DNA of 64,000 nucleotides from Luteolibacter sp. Y139 (GTDB lineage Bacteria; Verrucomicrobiota; Verrucomicrobiia; Verrucomicrobiales; Akkermansiaceae): the NCBI RefSeq assembly GCF_038066715.1, contig NZ_JBBUKT010000004.1:558001-622000 (forward strand), in the 5' to 3' direction. Below the pieces are notes generated by a model. It saw nothing but the letters and a program-made list of their open reading frames with translations, was not told the origin of the DNA and made no database searches. Shown one piece after another: positions 25,465-35,000 of the stretch. Within the stretch, counting starts at the first letter, position 1, and each line of letters starts with the position of its first letter. The position numbers and the translations under genes are program-made.

Positions 25465-25605
25465 GATTTTTGACGGAGCGCGAGAAGCCGGAAGGACGCA
25501 GTCCTTCCGCTACGAAAGAAAAAAGCGGCGACATGAGTGTCGCCGCTCCTTGGCGGGTGCGGGCTTGGGCCGCGCTGTGTCGACTGAAAGTCGACACTCC
25601 TTATG
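25465..25605. repeat. Composite repeat R1-R4-R3, copy 2
   Basis: R1 25489-25509, R4 with TGAG loop 25525-25546, variable hairpin GCGGGC-TTGG-GCCGC, R3 25577-25597, CTCCTTATGGGG. It is a direct copy of 24190-24331. The distance from copy to copy is about 1.27 kb and spans exactly the SUKH and L7/L12-like genes. Confidence 0.75.
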
Positions 25606-25628
25606 GGGCTTGCTGGTCCCTGTGGGCC

Positions 25629-25760
25629 TTATTGGTCGTCGGAGTCCTTCTTCTTTTTCTTGGAGTCGCTTTCTTCCTTCGAGTCCTTGGAGTCCTTGTC
25701 CTTGGCTTTCTCTTTGTCCTTATCCTTTTCCTGGTCGGTGTCCTTGGCCTTGTCCTTCGT
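25629..25760 (-). other. Alternative Lys/Asp-rich tail of the M16 protease in the +1 frame
   Basis: After about codon 1000, shifting one base forward gives a tail of KDKAKDTDQEKDKDKEKAKD type ending DSDDQ and TAA at 25629-25631, with GC-rich third positions like real coding sequence. The annotated frame ends at 25720. The slip lies around 25757-25762 in a GGACAAGGCCAAGGAC stretch. Confidence 0.6.
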
Positions 25761-28700
25761 CCTGGTCCTTTGGTTCTTCGGCAGCCTGAGCGGTTCCCTC
25801 GGGGTGGATGAGGACTTTCATGGCGTGCTTCTGGCCGAGGTATTTGATGGCGACGTCGTGGAGTTCGTCGGCGGTGATGGAGGCGTAGTCGGCGTCGCGG
25901 CCCTTGATGAGTTCGAGGCGGGCGGGGTCTTCCTGGGATTGGGCGAGGACGGTGCCGAGCCAGAAGCTGTTGTCGCGCTTGGCTTTTTGCATCTGGGATT
26001 GGAGGGGCTTGCGAGCGCGGTCGAGTTCGTCGTCGGTGGTGCCGTTGCGGGCGAGGAGGTTGGCGATCTCGGTGGCGGTGTCGGCGAGCTTCTTGGTGTC
26101 GGCGGCCTTGCCGACGCACTCGGCCATGAGGTAGCCGAAGCCATCGAGGCCATCGGAGCCGCCGGGGCCGGCATTCGGGCTGTAGGAGGCGCCGAGCTTT
26201 TCGCGGATCTCATCGCGGAGGCGATCGCTGAGGATATCACCGAGGAGATTGAGGCGGCGGAAGAGCTTGGTGTTTCCGCGGAGGCCTTCGGTCTTCCAGA
26301 TGACGAGGGCGGTGCCCTGCGGGATCTTGCTATCGTAGGCGAAGGTTTTCTCGATGGCGGCAGAGGGGATGGTGACCTTGCGGAGCTTGGAGAGGTCGGG
26401 CTTCTTGTCGGCGCGGGCGGGCAGGGCGCCGAAGGTTTTCAGGACGAGCGGCATGAGCGTGCTCTCATCGAAGTCGCCGACGATGCTGAGCTCGAGGTAG
26501 TCCTTTGTTAGAGCAGGGGTGAGCCACTTGCGGGCGTCATCGATGGTGAAGGCGGCGAGCTTGGCCTCGGTGGGGACGCCCCAGCGCGAGTCATCGCCGT
26601 GGAGCCAGGACTCCATGGCGGCCTGCGGGCCGGCGGGAGTGTGGCGGAGCTGCTGCATGATCATGGGGATGGCCTTCTTGAACTGGGCCAGGGCTTCCTC
26701 GCGATAGCCGGGATCGGTGAGGGAGGCGCACATGAGCTGGAGCTGGAGCTCGAGGTCTTCCGGGGTGGTCTTGCCGCCGAGGGTGAAGGCGTCATCGGCG
26801 ATGGCGAAGGCGGTGCCGACATTGCGGCCGGCGAGGATCTGCTGGAGATCATCCACGGAGTGCTTGCCGAGGCCGCCGCCATCGAAGACGGCGGTGGCGA
26901 AGAAATCGAGGCCGGGCATGTCCTTCGGCTGGGTGAGCTTGCCGGCGCCGATGCGGGTGGTGAGGCGGATGGTGCCCTTCTCGAAGTCAGTCTTCTTGAG
27001 ATTCAGGCGGACGCCATTCGAGAGGACGATCTGGGAGAACTCGAGGCCATCGACTTTCTTCTCGGACTTGACGGTGGCGGGTGCGCCGAAGTCGGTGTAG
27101 GCGAAGGCGGCGGCGGACTTTTGCTCGGGGGCTTCGACTTTCTTGGTACGAGATTCCTCGTAGATGGAGAGGAGGGTTTCGCGGGCTTTCTCGGGCTCGA
27201 CCTTGGTGGTGAGGACGAGGTGCAACCCTTGGTCTGCCCAGAACTCGCGGAAGGCGGCGTGGCAGGTCTCCGCGGTGGCGGTGTCGAGGCCCTTCTGGAT
27301 GATCTCGAGATCGGTCTCCGGGGTGGAGAAGACGGTGCCATCATTGATGGACTTGGCGAGACCGGTGGCGAGAGACTCGGACTTGCGGCTCGGGGCGGTC
27401 TTCACGGCCTGCTGGTAGGCATTGAGGACATTGGCCTTGGCCTCGGCGATCTCGGCATCGGTGAAGCCGAACTCGAGGGCGCGGCGGTATTCCTGCTCGA
27501 GGATGGGGAGGGCCTCCTGCCAGCGATCGTCAGTGACGGTGACATCGAAGGAGCCGAGCTCGGCGTAGTTGAAGAGTTCATCGCGGGTGGCGCTGCCATT
27601 GGCGATGGCGGAGCCATCCTGCTTCGCGATGCGCTCGAAGCGGCGGGCGATGGCGGCGTGGGCGAGGCTGAGGGGCAGCATGGAGAGCCGGCGGGTGCTG
27701 CTGTCCGGGACGCGGCTGAAGGGGCGGACGGAGACGAGGGAGAGATCCGTGGAGGTGACTTCCTTATCCGAGAAGACGGCGGCGCGGACGCCCTCGACCT
27801 TCTTGATTTCGCCAAGGTCGGGATTCTTGCCGGGGTTCTCGGGGTTCTTGAGATCGCCGAAGGCTTCCTTGATGCGGGCTTCGATTTCATCCGGCTTCAC
27901 ATCGCCGACGACGATGAAGGTCATGCGCTCGGGAACATAGAAGCGGGAGTAGAGGTCGACGAACTTCTCGCGCGGGGCCTTCTCGATGACGTCCTCGAGG
28001 CCGATGGGGAAGCGCCGGGAGACGAGGGAGCCGGGGAGGAGCTCGGAGAACTGCTGCTCCATGAGGCGGAACTGGACGGTATCGCGGCTGGTTTTTTCGG
28101 AGAGGATGACGCCGCGTTCCTTATCGATCTCGGCGGCGTCGAGCTTGGCGCCATCGCCGAAGTCGCGCATGACGGTGAAGCCGAGGTCCATGGTGTCCTT
28201 GGAGAGGTCGGGGAGATCGAGCATGTAGACGGTCTCGTCAAAGGAGGTGAAGGCATTGACGTGGGCGCCGAAGCCGATGCCGAGGTGTTGCATCTTCGGG
28301 ATGAGCTCCTCGGGGGTGAAGTGCTTGGTGCCATTGAAGACCATGTGCTCCAGGAAATGGGCGATGCCGCGCTGGTCCTCTGCTTCCATGAGGGAGCCGG
28401 CGGCGATGTGCATGCGGAGGGAGACGCGGGCGGGTGGCTCGGCATTCGGGTAGATGAGATAGCGCATGCCATTCTCCAGCTTGCCGAAGACGGCCTTGGG
28501 GTCGGCGGCGATGTCGCTCTGGTCCTGGGGCCAGGTTTTCGGGCCATCGGTGACGGGGGCCGGGGTGTCGGATTTGGCGGCGGCGGGTGCGGCGACGGGG
28601 ATGGTGCCGCCCTTGGCGGGGACGGCCTCGGGCTTATGGGCGGAATCGGTGGCGGCGGTGGTCTGGGCCGGTGGCGCGGCGGGAGCCGGCGGGGCCGGTT

Positions 28701-28770
28701 TTTTGATCATGAAGAACGCCGCCACCGCGGCGAGGATCAGGCTGAGGACCAAGGGTGCCGGATTACGCAT
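25720..28770 (-). CDS. M16 family zinc metalloprotease (two-lobed, membrane-anchored)
   Basis: 1016 aa from the ATG at 28768-28770; the longer frame crosses the tRNA-proximal spacer. Residues 5-23 form an anchor, followed by a Pro/Ala linker to about 75. The inverted zinc motif HFLEH (138-142) with the distal Glu218 in KERGVILSEKTSRD identifies an active first M16 lobe. A second lobe pair (from about 560) lacks HXXEH, as usual, and carries the R/Y-type site (KLGASYSPNAG). It probably degrades peptides in the periplasm. The annotated stop gives a tail DEGQGQGHRPGKG, but a +1 frame runs on for 42 Lys/Asp-rich codons to TAA at 25629, suggesting a frameshift near 25757. Confidence 0.9.
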   Translation of the reverse strand: MRNPAPLVLSLILAAVAAFFMIKKPAPPAPAAPPAQTTAATDSAHKPEAVPAKGGTIPVAAPAAAKSDTPAPVTDGPKTWPQDQSDIAADPKAVFGKLENGMRYLIYPNAEPPARVSLRMHIAAGSLMEAEDQRGIAHFLEHMVFNGTKHFTPEELIPKMQHLGIGFGAHVNAFTSFDETVYMLDLPDLSKDTMDLGFTVMRDFGDGAKLDAAEIDKERGVILSEKTSRDTVQFRLMEQQFSELLPGSLVSRRFPIGLEDVIEKAPREKFVDLYSRFYVPERMTFIVVGDVKPDEIEARIKEAFGDLKNPENPGKNPDLGEIKKVEGVRAAVFSDKEVTSTDLSLVSVRPFSRVPDSSTRRLSMLPLSLAHAAIARRFERIAKQDGSAIANGSATRDELFNYAELGSFDVTVTDDRWQEALPILEQEYRRALEFGFTDAEIAEAKANVLNAYQQAVKTAPSRKSESLATGLAKSINDGTVFSTPETDLEIIQKGLDTATAETCHAAFREFWADQGLHLVLTTKVEPEKARETLLSIYEESRTKKVEAPEQKSAAAFAYTDFGAPATVKSEKKVDGLEFSQIVLSNGVRLNLKKTDFEKGTIRLTTRIGAGKLTQPKDMPGLDFFATAVFDGGGLGKHSVDDLQQILAGRNVGTAFAIADDAFTLGGKTTPEDLELQLQLMCASLTDPGYREEALAQFKKAIPMIMQQLRHTPAGPQAAMESWLHGDDSRWGVPTEAKLAAFTIDDARKWLTPALTKDYLELSIVGDFDESTLMPLVLKTFGALPARADKKPDLSKLRKVTIPSAAIEKTFAYDSKIPQGTALVIWKTEGLRGNTKLFRRLNLLGDILSDRLRDEIREKLGASYSPNAGPGGSDGLDGFGYLMAECVGKAADTKKLADTATEIANLLARNGTTDDELDRARKPLQSQMQKAKRDNSFWLGTVLAQSQEDPARLELIKGRDADYASITADELHDVAIKYLGQKHAMKVLIHPEGTAQAAEEPKDQDEGQGQGHRPGKG

Positions 28771-29001
28771 GGGGGAAAGCTTGGCGGAGGTCTGAAGGTT
28801 GGCAACGGGAAAGCGGGGCGGGGGATTGCGGATTGGGGGGAGGGCTTGTTGGTGGGAGGTATCGGACGGATGGGCCGGGTAGGGCGTATGGCGGTCGGGA
28901 GGGGCTTGAATTTTTTCGTAGAATCGGGATTGCAAAACCCGGGCCGCCGTGATGGTTTCGCGGCCCGCCGGTCCAAAAGCCGGTGGAAACACCATCGAAT
29001 C

Positions 29002-29085
29002 GCGCGCGTGGCGGAATTGGTAGACGCGCTAGATTCAGGTTCTAGTGGGGGCAACCCCGTGGAGGTTCGAGTCCTCTCGCGCGCA
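29002..29085 (+). tRNA. tRNA-Leu (anticodon CAG)
   Basis: 84 nt. Acceptor stem GCGCGCG (29002-29008) pairs with CGCGCGC (29078-29084), discriminator A. Anticodon arm CTAGA-TTCAGGT-TCTAG reads CAG. The long variable arm TGGGGGCAACCCCGT is typical of class II leucine tRNAs. T arm GGAGG-TTCGAGT-CCTCT. The CCA end is not encoded. Confidence 0.97.
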
Positions 29086-29109
29086 CGATGGTTTGTCAGA
29101 AAACATGAA

Positions 29110-29140
29110 GGTCCCGAGGTCGAAAGGCTCCGGGATTTTT
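29110..29140 (+). terminator. Rho-independent terminator after tRNA-Leu
   Basis: TCCCGAG pairs with CTCCGGGA (one bulge), followed by six T residues at 29135-29140, 25 bp beyond the tRNA. Confidence 0.85.
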
Positions 29141-29190
29141 TGTGTCGGGTCGGGACACCGGCGATTGGCTCGCCGTGATGGGACCCGCTG

Positions 29191-32019
29191 TTAGCGTCGC
29201 AGCCGGAAGAATCCGCGCGAGGGATCGACTGGCGAGAACTCGAGGATCCCGGAGGCGTCGGGAAGGCTTTGCCAGGTTTCCAGATCCTCGCTCATTTCGA
29301 GTGTGGCATCGGTCGCTTCCCAGAGCAGGACGTGGCGATTTCCCACGCGGCCTTGTTGAAGCGCCAGCGGCTTCAAGTAGGTGACGAGGAGTTCGACATC
29401 CACCATCACGTCGCTGGAAGTCGTGGACGACTGGTGGAGCTCGAGCGCGAGGGTATTCGTTCCGGGGACCAGCATCGTTCCCGGGATTTGGAAGCTGTGG
29501 TAGCTGGCGGTATTGGTCGCGTTCGGTGCCAAGGTGGCGTAGGTGGAGGGGACGGGCAGTGGAGCGCCGTCGGTGCTGTTCGCCACCGGCTGGGAGGCTC
29601 CGTTCAGCCATGCCAGGACGCCATCGTCGCGCCGGATGCCGAGGGTGATCGAGGACACCTTGGCGGGATCGGTGACCGTGAAGCCCTTGCGGAAGTAGAA
29701 GGTGCGCGTGCGATCGGAACCCGGGCCGGACGGGACGATGGTGGCGAAGGTGACGCCGCTGATGCTGCCGAAGCCGGCAGGCAGGGTGGCCGGGCTCCAC
29801 TCGGTGGCTGCGGGGCTTGAATCGTCGAAACCGATGTTCTTCCAAGTGGCGGGTGGCTCGCTGGGTGTGCTGCGGACCCGCCAGCCGCTGCTGCCCTTGG
29901 CGATGATCACCGGATCGGGCGAAGGTGTGGTGTGAAGAAACCAGGCATCGGGCCCTGTGACCTCGGCTGCCTGCGGTGAGCCGAGCGCGATGACCAGCTT
30001 GCGATAGGAAGCAGGGCTGGCCATGGGCGCGGCAATCGTTTTCACGGTCTCGCCGGGAAGAAAGTTCACGTTGCCCGTGAGGACAGGTGTCAGCGGGGAG
30101 CTGTCGTCCATTGCACCCGATATCGTCCATGTTGCCGTGACCGGCCGGGAACTGAAGGTGCTCAGCCGAACCTGGAAACTCCCGGAATAGGCACCGGTAT
30201 CGGGTGGCAAGGCGGGTGTGGTGATGGCGATGCCGACGTCCGATCCGGGGACGGGCATGAAGGATCCCAGAGAGCTGGCATGCGAGGCCGGATCCCACGT
30301 CGCGTTGGCCGGGTGATGCAGCGGGTCGGGCATCCCGATGAGATTGTCGTGGACGTTGAGCTTGGCTGGTCCGTTGTAGGTCCAGCTGGTCCAGTCATAG
30401 CCCCAGACGTCGTGGTAGTGGTTTCCTGTAAGGATGGAGTTCCGCACTTCCAGGCTGCCATTGTAGGTCCAGTCGTAGTTGTCGCCAAAGCGGGCACCGT
30501 TGAGGTTTCCCACGAAGGCGCAATTTTCAACGAGGGTGAGCGGGCCGCCCGCGCTCGCGCCGTAGCCGCACTCCACGCCTTGGCCGCAGTCGGTGAAGAC
30601 GCAGCCGCTGTAGGAAACGGTGCGGCGGCCCGAGAGGGAGTGGCCTTCGTGGAAGGTGGACTCATACCAATTGTCTAACAGCGTGGTGACCGTTCCAGCA
30701 CCGCCGTCGCCGCCGGAGTCGATGCCGTCGTCCTTGGTCCAGCCGATCACGCTGCGGCTGACCGTCTGCGTGCCGCTGGTGAAGTAGAGGCCGTCATTGT
30801 CTCCATCGACGAAGTCAGGCGTATCCGCGGGGATCTCGATCACGGCGGAGCGATCAATGGTGATCGTGCTGCCATTCAATTCGCCACCGGTGATGCAGCG
30901 CTGGATCAAGGTCCGCTGGAGATCGATCACGGCACCTGCACGGCTGTTCATCGCCTGGCCGTGGAGGTCGATCATCCAGACGTTATTCGTATGAAGCTCG
31001 GCACCGGCTGCGGCGACGAGGAAGAGCGCCTGTTCGCTACGGTGCGAGGCATAGCCCGAGTGGGTGCTGAACCACGTGGGGTCCGCGCCGGCTCCGGTGA
31101 AGATGGTGCCCGCTGCCTGGACGCGCGAGGTGGCGACGTTCAACTCGATGCCGCCCCAGGGTTCGGTGGTGCTGCGCGGGGTGAAGGTCACCGGGGCGGT
31201 GATGGTTCCCTGCGCGTCGAGCGTTCCATTGGCGATGATCTCGACGCCGGGATCCAGCTTGATGACGGAGCCGGCGCCGATGGTGAGAGTGGCACCTGCC
31301 GCGATGGTCAGTGTGCCGGTGACATGCATGCGGGAGTTGGCGGGCCAGGATTGATTTCCGCTGAGGGTGCCCGTCACGGGCGTCCATGAGGTGGTGTCTT
31401 CGATCGTGACGGGGGCTTCGGCGGAGAGACCGCCGGCCGAGCCATCGAGCTCGACGATGGCTGCGGATGTCAGAGGCGGGAGCACCCGTGATCCCCAGCC
31501 GCGGCGCAGCCAGAATTGGCGGCCGGATGATCCGCCGAGTGAAACGCGGCCGTTCAGGCGGACGACTTCTCCCGCGGGATTTGACAGCTTCGCGACGACC
31601 GGCAGAGCGAGGTCCTTTGGCCAGGCTGATGGAGTGATCAGATCCAGCGTGGCTCCGGCGAAGGCGGAAGAGGCGTCCTCGACGATGCGATGCGGTGTCC
31701 AGGCGGGCAGGCCGCTTTCCGTGCTGCCGCGGGTGGAAGCGCGGATGATGAACTGGAGCGATAGAAGCTCCGTCGTTCCCCCGGCCGAAGGGGTCCTGGT
31801 GATTTCGAGTTCGTGATATCCCACTGCTTGAGTCGTCACCGGGCTGCCTACGATGACGGAGGTGCCGTCGAGTGCAGCGGTGAAGTTGAAGCCCGGATCG
31901 GCCACCACGGTGAAGGTGGCGGTGTCATTGTAGTAGCTGTTGTCGGCCACGCCATTGACCGTGATGGCGGCATGGGCGGCGAGTGAAAGTCCCGCGAGCA
32001 GGGAGAGCGGCAACTTCAT
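29191..32019 (-). CDS. Large secreted right-handed beta-helix protein
   Basis: 942 aa with signal peptide 1-17. The first 130 residues resemble the N-terminal part of secreted Verrucomicrobia proteins. Residues about 200-590 form a parallel beta-helix: GTLTIAAGATLTIGAGSVIK, GTLDAQGTITAPVTFTP, then many short turns ending in N/D/G. A galactose-binding-like domain follows (GFDDSSPAATEWSPATLPAG, FYFRKGFTVTDPAKV, LGIRRDDGVLAWLNG). The end (MSEDLETWQSLPDASG, DPSRGFFRLR) is the fibronectin-like tail common in this phylum. Role may be binding or cleaving a polysaccharide; no catalytic residues are certain. Its start overlaps the stop of the 2215-aa gene by 4 bp. Confidence 0.8.
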   Translation of the reverse strand: MKLPLSLLAGLSLAAHAAITVNGVADNSYYNDTATFTVVADPGFNFTAALDGTSVIVGSPVTTQAVGYHELEITRTPSAGGTTELLSLQFIIRASTRGSTESGLPAWTPHRIVEDASSAFAGATLDLITPSAWPKDLALPVVAKLSNPAGEVVRLNGRVSLGGSSGRQFWLRRGWGSRVLPPLTSAAIVELDGSAGGLSAEAPVTIEDTTSWTPVTGTLSGNQSWPANSRMHVTGTLTIAAGATLTIGAGSVIKLDPGVEIIANGTLDAQGTITAPVTFTPRSTTEPWGGIELNVATSRVQAAGTIFTGAGADPTWFSTHSGYASHRSEQALFLVAAAGAELHTNNVWMIDLHGQAMNSRAGAVIDLQRTLIQRCITGGELNGSTITIDRSAVIEIPADTPDFVDGDNDGLYFTSGTQTVSRSVIGWTKDDGIDSGGDGGAGTVTTLLDNWYESTFHEGHSLSGRRTVSYSGCVFTDCGQGVECGYGASAGGPLTLVENCAFVGNLNGARFGDNYDWTYNGSLEVRNSILTGNHYHDVWGYDWTSWTYNGPAKLNVHDNLIGMPDPLHHPANATWDPASHASSLGSFMPVPGSDVGIAITTPALPPDTGAYSGSFQVRLSTFSSRPVTATWTISGAMDDSSPLTPVLTGNVNFLPGETVKTIAAPMASPASYRKLVIALGSPQAAEVTGPDAWFLHTTPSPDPVIIAKGSSGWRVRSTPSEPPATWKNIGFDDSSPAATEWSPATLPAGFGSISGVTFATIVPSGPGSDRTRTFYFRKGFTVTDPAKVSSITLGIRRDDGVLAWLNGASQPVANSTDGAPLPVPSTYATLAPNATNTASYHSFQIPGTMLVPGTNTLALELHQSSTTSSDVMVDVELLVTYLKPLALQQGRVGNRHVLLWEATDATLEMSEDLETWQSLPDASGILEFSPVDPSRGFFRLRR

Positions 32020-35000
32020 GGCGCAAGGGCAGGAGTGATGATCCGATAGAAGCGCCTCGGCTGACCACTCGCGGCGGGATCCGCCACGGAGATCTCGCCG
32101 CTTGTCGGGCGGGCTTCCAGATCGACCAGCGTTTGCCAGACGGTGGGAGAGAGCGAGTCCGAAAACTGAATGGTATAAGTGCGCCCCGCGCTGGCCATGA
32201 AGCGAATGGTGGAAACGCCGGCATCCATGCCCAGGGTGCCGGTGAAGCGGCTCGCCCCATTCCGTGGATCGGTGTCGGCGAGGTATTCATCGAGATTGGT
32301 CATGCCATCGCGGTCTGCATCCAGGATGGCATCCGCAGCCGATAGCCGGTTGAAGCCGTGAGAGATTTCCCATGCGTCCGGCATGCCGTCGCTATCGCTG
32401 TCCGGCTCCATCTGCTGATTGGCGGCACCGGGCGTCGGCGGCATGACGATGGTGGTGACGCTGCCATCCGGATAGTGTCCCTGGCTGATGCCGGGATCTT
32501 GTTTTCCGAAGGCGACCGCTGCCACTTGTGCGCCAGCGGACGTGAAGAGGCCGAGCGACTCGCCGTTGTTAGCGAGGGAGAAGTTCACGTGGCCGGGGAG
32601 TGCTCCATTGTCATCGGCGATGTAATCCAGCCAGCTCTCATCGCCGGTGCCGATGTAGCTGAGAGGCGGGACCAGTTGCTTCCTCTTGTCCGTGAGCAGG
32701 TCGGTCAGATAGCTGCCGCCGATGGGAACGGGCGAGGAGGACGAATTGAAAAGTTCGAAGCGATCCGGTCCGCTGGCGGGCACCGCGAGCCATTCATTGA
32801 TGCTCACCGCGGAGACCGGCCCGGTGGCTGCGGTTGCATTCATCGCGCCGCGGGTGGGAACGGTCAGGACGAAGGGGCCGCTGCCATCCGGCATGCGGCC
32901 GATTGCGAGATCGGAAAGCTGGTGACCGAAGGAAATGGAATCCCGCAAGCCGCCGCCGATGACCGGCGCGTGGAAGAGGAAGATCCCGCCGCCGTCGCGG
33001 TTCAGGGCGAAGCCGGTATTGGTGGCGGATGCCGGCAGAGTGGGATCGCACTGCACGATCCAGTGCCCGCCAGCGGGGATGGTGGTGCCTGCCGGGACTA
33101 CCCACGCACGCGGGCTGGTCACCTGGGTGCTGAGGCTCATGTCGGCGATGCTCAGCGCTTGATCGGCGGGATTGAAGAGTTCGATCCATGAGGCGAGCGA
33201 GCTGTCCGGATTCGGCAGCGATTGGTTCCTCACCAGCACTTCATTGATCCGCACTGGCGGGACGGTCGATGGCACGGGGACGAGGGCATCAAGCTTCATC
33301 GCCCACACCACGTCGGTGCTGCCGGTATTGACCTGATGAACTTCGACGGCGATCACATTGTCGCCTTGAACCAGCATCGAGGCGGGCAGGGAGATGGTCT
33401 CCTCGGTGGCATCATCGACGGTGGCGTTTGCGGTGGTGCTGTAGCTGACCGTGCCGGCATTCATGCGGACGCGCTTGGCTTCCTGGCCGTTCAGGTAGAT
33501 GACCACGCCATCGTCCATCATGACCTTGGCTTCGAGCACGACGCCATCGGTGGAGCCGCTCCAGTTGAAGTGAGTCCGGAAATAGGTGGAGGCGAAGGGC
33601 TTGCCGGCGTTCGCGGGCAGCGCGGTGGTTTTGACGAAGCCGGTGGGTGAGGTGAGCGTGGCATTCTCGATGTAGAGAGTTTGCCCGCCGCTTACCCATG
33701 CCGAGTCATTGAAGGCGGGCGCCTCGAAGGTTCCGGCGAAGCTGGTGGCCGTGGAGCGGAATTTCCATGCGGCATTCACCGGGATGAGGTTCATGGTCTG
33801 GACTTCATTGACCGCGGTGCTGCCGGGATTCGGGCCGCCCGGAGTGGGCTGGGTGAAGAAGGCGATCTGGGTCGCGCCGTCGGGAGTGCGTCCTTGCGAG
33901 ATGTCCGTGGTCTGAGGGCCGTAGATCACTTGATCGATCAAGCCGAGATCCGGATCGAAGAGGCCGATCTCGCCTTGGGAAGCGGAGAGCTTGAAGGAGA
34001 CATGATCGGCTCCGTCCTGGGGATCGCCGTCCGCCTTGAAGACGGCGTAGCCATTGCCGGCGATGTAGGTCAACGGCTGGATCGTGGAGCGGCCGGGCCA
34101 TTCGACCGGATTGTCGGTGAGATGGCAGCCTCCGAGATGGACGGGCAGGCTTCCACGATTGCGGATCTCGATGAAGTCATTCGTCGCGAGGGCACCCGCG
34201 CTGGCCAGCCATTCATTGAGACACAGGTCTGCGAGATCTCCCTGCGTGGCGACGACATTGGGATCTCCGAAAGTGGGCCGGCAGAGGTCCCACTCGCCAT
34301 CCGATTCACGCCTGCCGATCGAGTAGTCGGCGAGCTGCAGGCCGAAGGTGACCGAGTCCGCGACGGTGCCACCCGCAGAGGGCGAGCGGGTCAGGGTAAG
34401 GATCTCGCCTCCATCGGATAGTCCGAAGTCGGTCTTCGGATTTGGGACGGTCGCTGCCGATGAAGCGTAGATGACCTTGTAGGCTCCGGCCGCGATGGTG
34501 GTGCCTGCGGGGATGCTATAGCGGTAGGGATCGAGCGGGTCATCGCTGAGGCCCCAGTTGGAGATATTGACGGTGGAAGCACTGTCATTGTGCAGCTCGA
34601 TGATGTCCGGGAAAGTTCCGCCAAAGCCACGGGTTTCGAGGTTCTTCGCGAGCACTTCGTGGATCTTCACCGGCGAGCCACCGGCTGGCGGGACGTAAGC
34701 GGGATTGATGGTCCAGATGAAGGACGCGATCACGCCATCTTCCCCGAACTCCGGGTCATCCTGGAAGAACAAGGCGTCGTTTCTTCCTGCCACTTGCAAG
34801 GTGTGGTCGCCCGCTGCAAGTCCGCTTAGGGAAATGGGAGTGGCGATCGGAGTGACCGCGCTCCAGGCGCCGCCATCAAGCCGCCAACGATAGTGCGTGT
34901 AGCCGGATGCCCATGAAGGTGTCGCCGAAGGCTGCGCGCCGACGGTTGCCTGGATGGAAGCCAGCGGTGTGATCGAGGGGACATTTGCTGACAAACAAAC

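Noticed and set aside
24190..25605. Composite repeats as insertion-sequence ends
   Set aside because: No transposase, no target-site duplication visible and the repeats are direct, not inverted.
26599..29178. Plus-strand frame of 859 codons over the M16 gene and the tRNA
   Set aside because: It crosses the tRNA-Leu gene and mirrors the protease; not a real gene.
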